Assembly (NCBI GenBank): GCA_021779655.1
Contig: JAJYAF010000116.1
Span: 1 to 6,850 of the forward strand
Origin: Pseudomonadota bacterium
GTDB taxonomy: Bacteria; Pseudomonadota; Alphaproteobacteria; Acetobacterales; Acetobacteraceae
Length of the DNA stretch: 6,850 bases
Reading direction: 5' to 3'
Shown: positions 5,550-6,850 of the stretch, one piece after another
Layout: every line of letters starts with the position of its first letter
Numbering within the stretch: position 1 is the first letter of the stretch
Program-made: the position numbers and the translations under genes
The notes under the pieces: model-generated
Database searches by the model: none
The model's input: only the letters and a program-made list of their open reading frames with translations
Told to the model about the DNA's origin: nothing

Positions 5550-6850
5550 GTGACCTCCACCCTGGAAATCGCGCGGGGAATCGCGCTGGGCCTGCCTGGA
5601 CAAGGAATGCGGCTTGGCATCGATCCGCTCTCCCTGCTGTTCCTCTGCATTCTGGCGCCACAGATCGTGGCGGGCGCGGTGGCGTTCGAGTGGCGCTCCG
5701 CCGGATTCTGGGCATGCGTGCTCGGCATGGTGCTGGCGCTGTTGGCGGCGGATGCCTTCGCGCTGATTTTCGGGTTCGAGCTGATGAGCATCGCGTGCTG
5801 GCTGCTGGCGCCGCGGGGCGGCGCGGGCGGGGGCGCCTGGAGCGCGCCGTTCCAGGCCGCCATCGCGGCATTTTCCACCGCCTGCCTGGTGCCCGCCGTA
5901 TTTCTGCCCGCCGGCGATGCCGCTTTCGCCTTGGTCCTGCTCGGCGCGCTGAGCACGGGAGTGTTGAACCCGGGGATATTGAACCCGGGAACATTGAACC
6001 CGGGAACATTGAACCCTGGAACATTGAACCCGGGGATGCTGCTGTCGCCGAAGGACCGGCTGCCGCAAGCGCCACCCGCTCCCTCCCCAGGCGTTTTGGC
6101 GCTGATGTCGGGAGGGAGGATGACCGTCGCGTTCTACATCGTCATCCGCTACGGCTTCGTGGTGGATGCCGGCGCCATCGCGCCGTGGTGGGGCGCGGTG
6201 CTCCTGGCGGGAGGCACCGCCGCCGCGCTGTTGGGCGCGCTGCGCGCCACGCTGGAGGTGGAACTGGACAACGTTCTTGCCGGGGCCAGCCTGGCGCAGG
6301 CAGGGCTGATCGCCGTGGGGCTCGGCGTCGGGCTGGAGGCGCGGACCATGGACGATCCGGCGCTTGGCGCCCTGGCGCTTGAGGGCGCGCTGCTCCTCGC
6401 GCTGGCGCAAGCCCTCATCATGCCGCTGCTGCTTCTCGGCGCCGGAGCGGTGCGGGCCGGCACGGGCACCACCTCGCTCGATTGGCTGGGCGGCTTGTTG
6501 CGCGGCATGCCCAGGCTTGGCCTCATGCTGCTGGCCGGCGTGGCCGGCCTGGCGGCGATCCCGCTGTTTCCCGGTTTCGCGCCGGCATTCCTGCTCTGGC
6601 ACGCGCTGATCGCGGCGGCGGGCAGCGGCGGCGCGTTCGCCAGCCTTGGCTATGCCGCCGTGCTCGGCCTGCTGGGCCTTGGCGCCGGCATGATGCTGGC
6701 GGCCTCGGTGCGGATCATCGGCATCGGCTTTCTCGGCCGGCCGCGTACCCTGCGCGCCGCCGCCGCCGGGGAGGCGGAGACGCCCGTGCTGCTCGGCATG
6801 GCGCTGCTGGCCGTGCCGAGCATCCCGGTGGCGCTGGCACCAGATCGGAA
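5550..6850 (+). CDS. HyfB/NuoL-family membrane protein, divergent, 5' part (cut by window edge)
   Basis: The window holds 433 codons of a polytopic inner-membrane protein related to hydrogenase-4 subunit B and the antiporter-like subunits of complex I. Matching segments, from memory of E. coli HyfB, are LGIDPLSLLFL (22-32), FGFELMSIACWLL (74-86), LPQAPPAP...LALMSG (171-188), PWWGAVLLAGGTAAALLGAL (212-231), LLLLGAGAV (293-301), LGGLLRGMP (313-321) and LAAIPLFPGFAP. E77 of the FELMS motif is kept. Lysines and histidines typical of the proton path are missing: the GAKAG, MVK, DIK and HALFK positions read as a repeat-bearing STG segment, MTV (191-193), ELD (238-240) and QALIM (287-291). The first two helices of HyfB (about 70 residues) are absent. 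Five LNPGx pentapeptides occupy 139-163. The GTG at 5550 is the first start after an in-frame TAG (5538), with a weak ribosome site; ATG 5607 is an alternative. The frame is uninterrupted to the edge. Confidence 0.8.
   Translation, partial: MTSTLEIARGIALGLPGQGMRLGIDPLSLLFLCILAPQIVAGAVAFEWRSAGFWACVLGMVLALLAADAFALIFGFELMSIACWLLAPRGGAGGGAWSAPFQAAIAAFSTACLVPAVFLPAGDAAFALVLLGALSTGVLNPGILNPGTLNPGTLNPGTLNPGMLLSPKDRLPQAPPAPSPGVLALMSGGRMTVAFYIVIRYGFVVDAGAIAPWWGAVLLAGGTAAALLGALRATLEVELDNVLAGASLAQAGLIAVGLGVGLEARTMDDPALGALALEGALLLALAQALIMPLLLLGAGAVRAGTGTTSLDWLGGLLRGMPRLGLMLLAGVAGLAAIPLFPGFAPAFLLWHALIAAAGSGGAFASLGYAAVLGLLGLGAGMMLAASVRIIGIGFLGRPRTLRAAAAGEAETPVLLGMALLAVPSIPVALAPDR
5964..6038 (+). repeat. 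Five tandem copies of a 15-bp in-frame repeat (LNPGx)5
   Basis: Units start at 5964, 5979, 5994, 6009 and 6024. Units 2 and 3 are identical (TTGAACCCGGGAACA). Unit 4 has one change (CCCTGG), and units 1 and 5 end in GATA and GATG. Translation gives LNPGI, LNPGT three times, then LNPGM. Copy-number changes would preserve the reading frame. The repeat lies inside the HyfB-like gene, in the position of a conserved membrane segment. Confidence 0.97.

Noticed and set aside
5964..6038. CRISPR array
   Set aside because: The units are contiguous 15-mers without spacers and stay in frame inside a coding sequence.
5490..6602. Long open frame on the minus strand opposite the HyfB-like gene (about 370 codons)
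   Set aside because: Its composition is Gln/Arg/Gly-rich and it shows the 15-bp array as another pentapeptide repeat. The plus-strand frame has clear HyfB motifs and transmembrane segments, so this is a shadow.

Overview
This 6.85 kb window comes from a GC-rich bacterial chromosome. G/C-ending codons dominate, and the one clearly AT-rich stretch is the divergent intergenic region at about 3935-4025. The gene content fits an alphaproteobacterium, most likely a member of the Acetobacteraceae. That assignment is an inference from the gene combination (an APS-type CysH next to a CysJ/CysI pair, and a HyfB-like gene near aat), not from any marker gene.

Left half, minus strand (3928 down to 1): an assimilatory sulfate-reduction operon in transcription order cysG(N-terminal type)-cysJ-cysH-cysI, with cysI running off the window edge. 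The genes are tightly packed, with gaps of 37 bp, a 1-base TGATG overlap, and 41 bp. Together they take adenylylsulfate to sulfide. CysH reduces APS to sulfite, the CysJ/CysI flavoprotein-hemoprotein complex reduces sulfite to sulfide with NADPH, and the first gene makes the siroheme that CysI needs. CysH carries the CC/CxxC cysteines of the iron-sulfur APS reductases, so the substrate is predicted to be APS, not PAPS.

Centre (3929-4147): a 219-bp divergent intergenic region. It holds a candidate sigma70-type promoter for the cys operon and a 7-bp inverted repeat centred about 67 bp upstream of the inferred transcription start, where a LysR-type activator would be expected. On the aat side there is a GC-rich hairpin followed by five T's, ending about 30 bp before aat.

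Right half, plus strand: aat (leucyl/phenylalanyl-tRNA--protein transferase, N-end rule) is followed after 3 bp by a TTG-started gene for a small exported protein of unknown function whose Shine-Dalgarno overlaps the end of aat. After a 112-bp gap with an imperfect 17/18-bp direct repeat comes the 5' part of a HyfB/NuoL-family membrane protein that runs off the right edge. This last protein is the oddest item in the window. It starts without the usual first two membrane helices, lacks most of the charged residues that define proton-pumping relatives, and carries five in-frame copies of a 15-bp repeat (LNPGx)5 where a conserved lysine-containing segment should be.

There is no gene-free stretch over 300 bases, and I saw no tRNA, rRNA, CRISPR array or insertion sequence.
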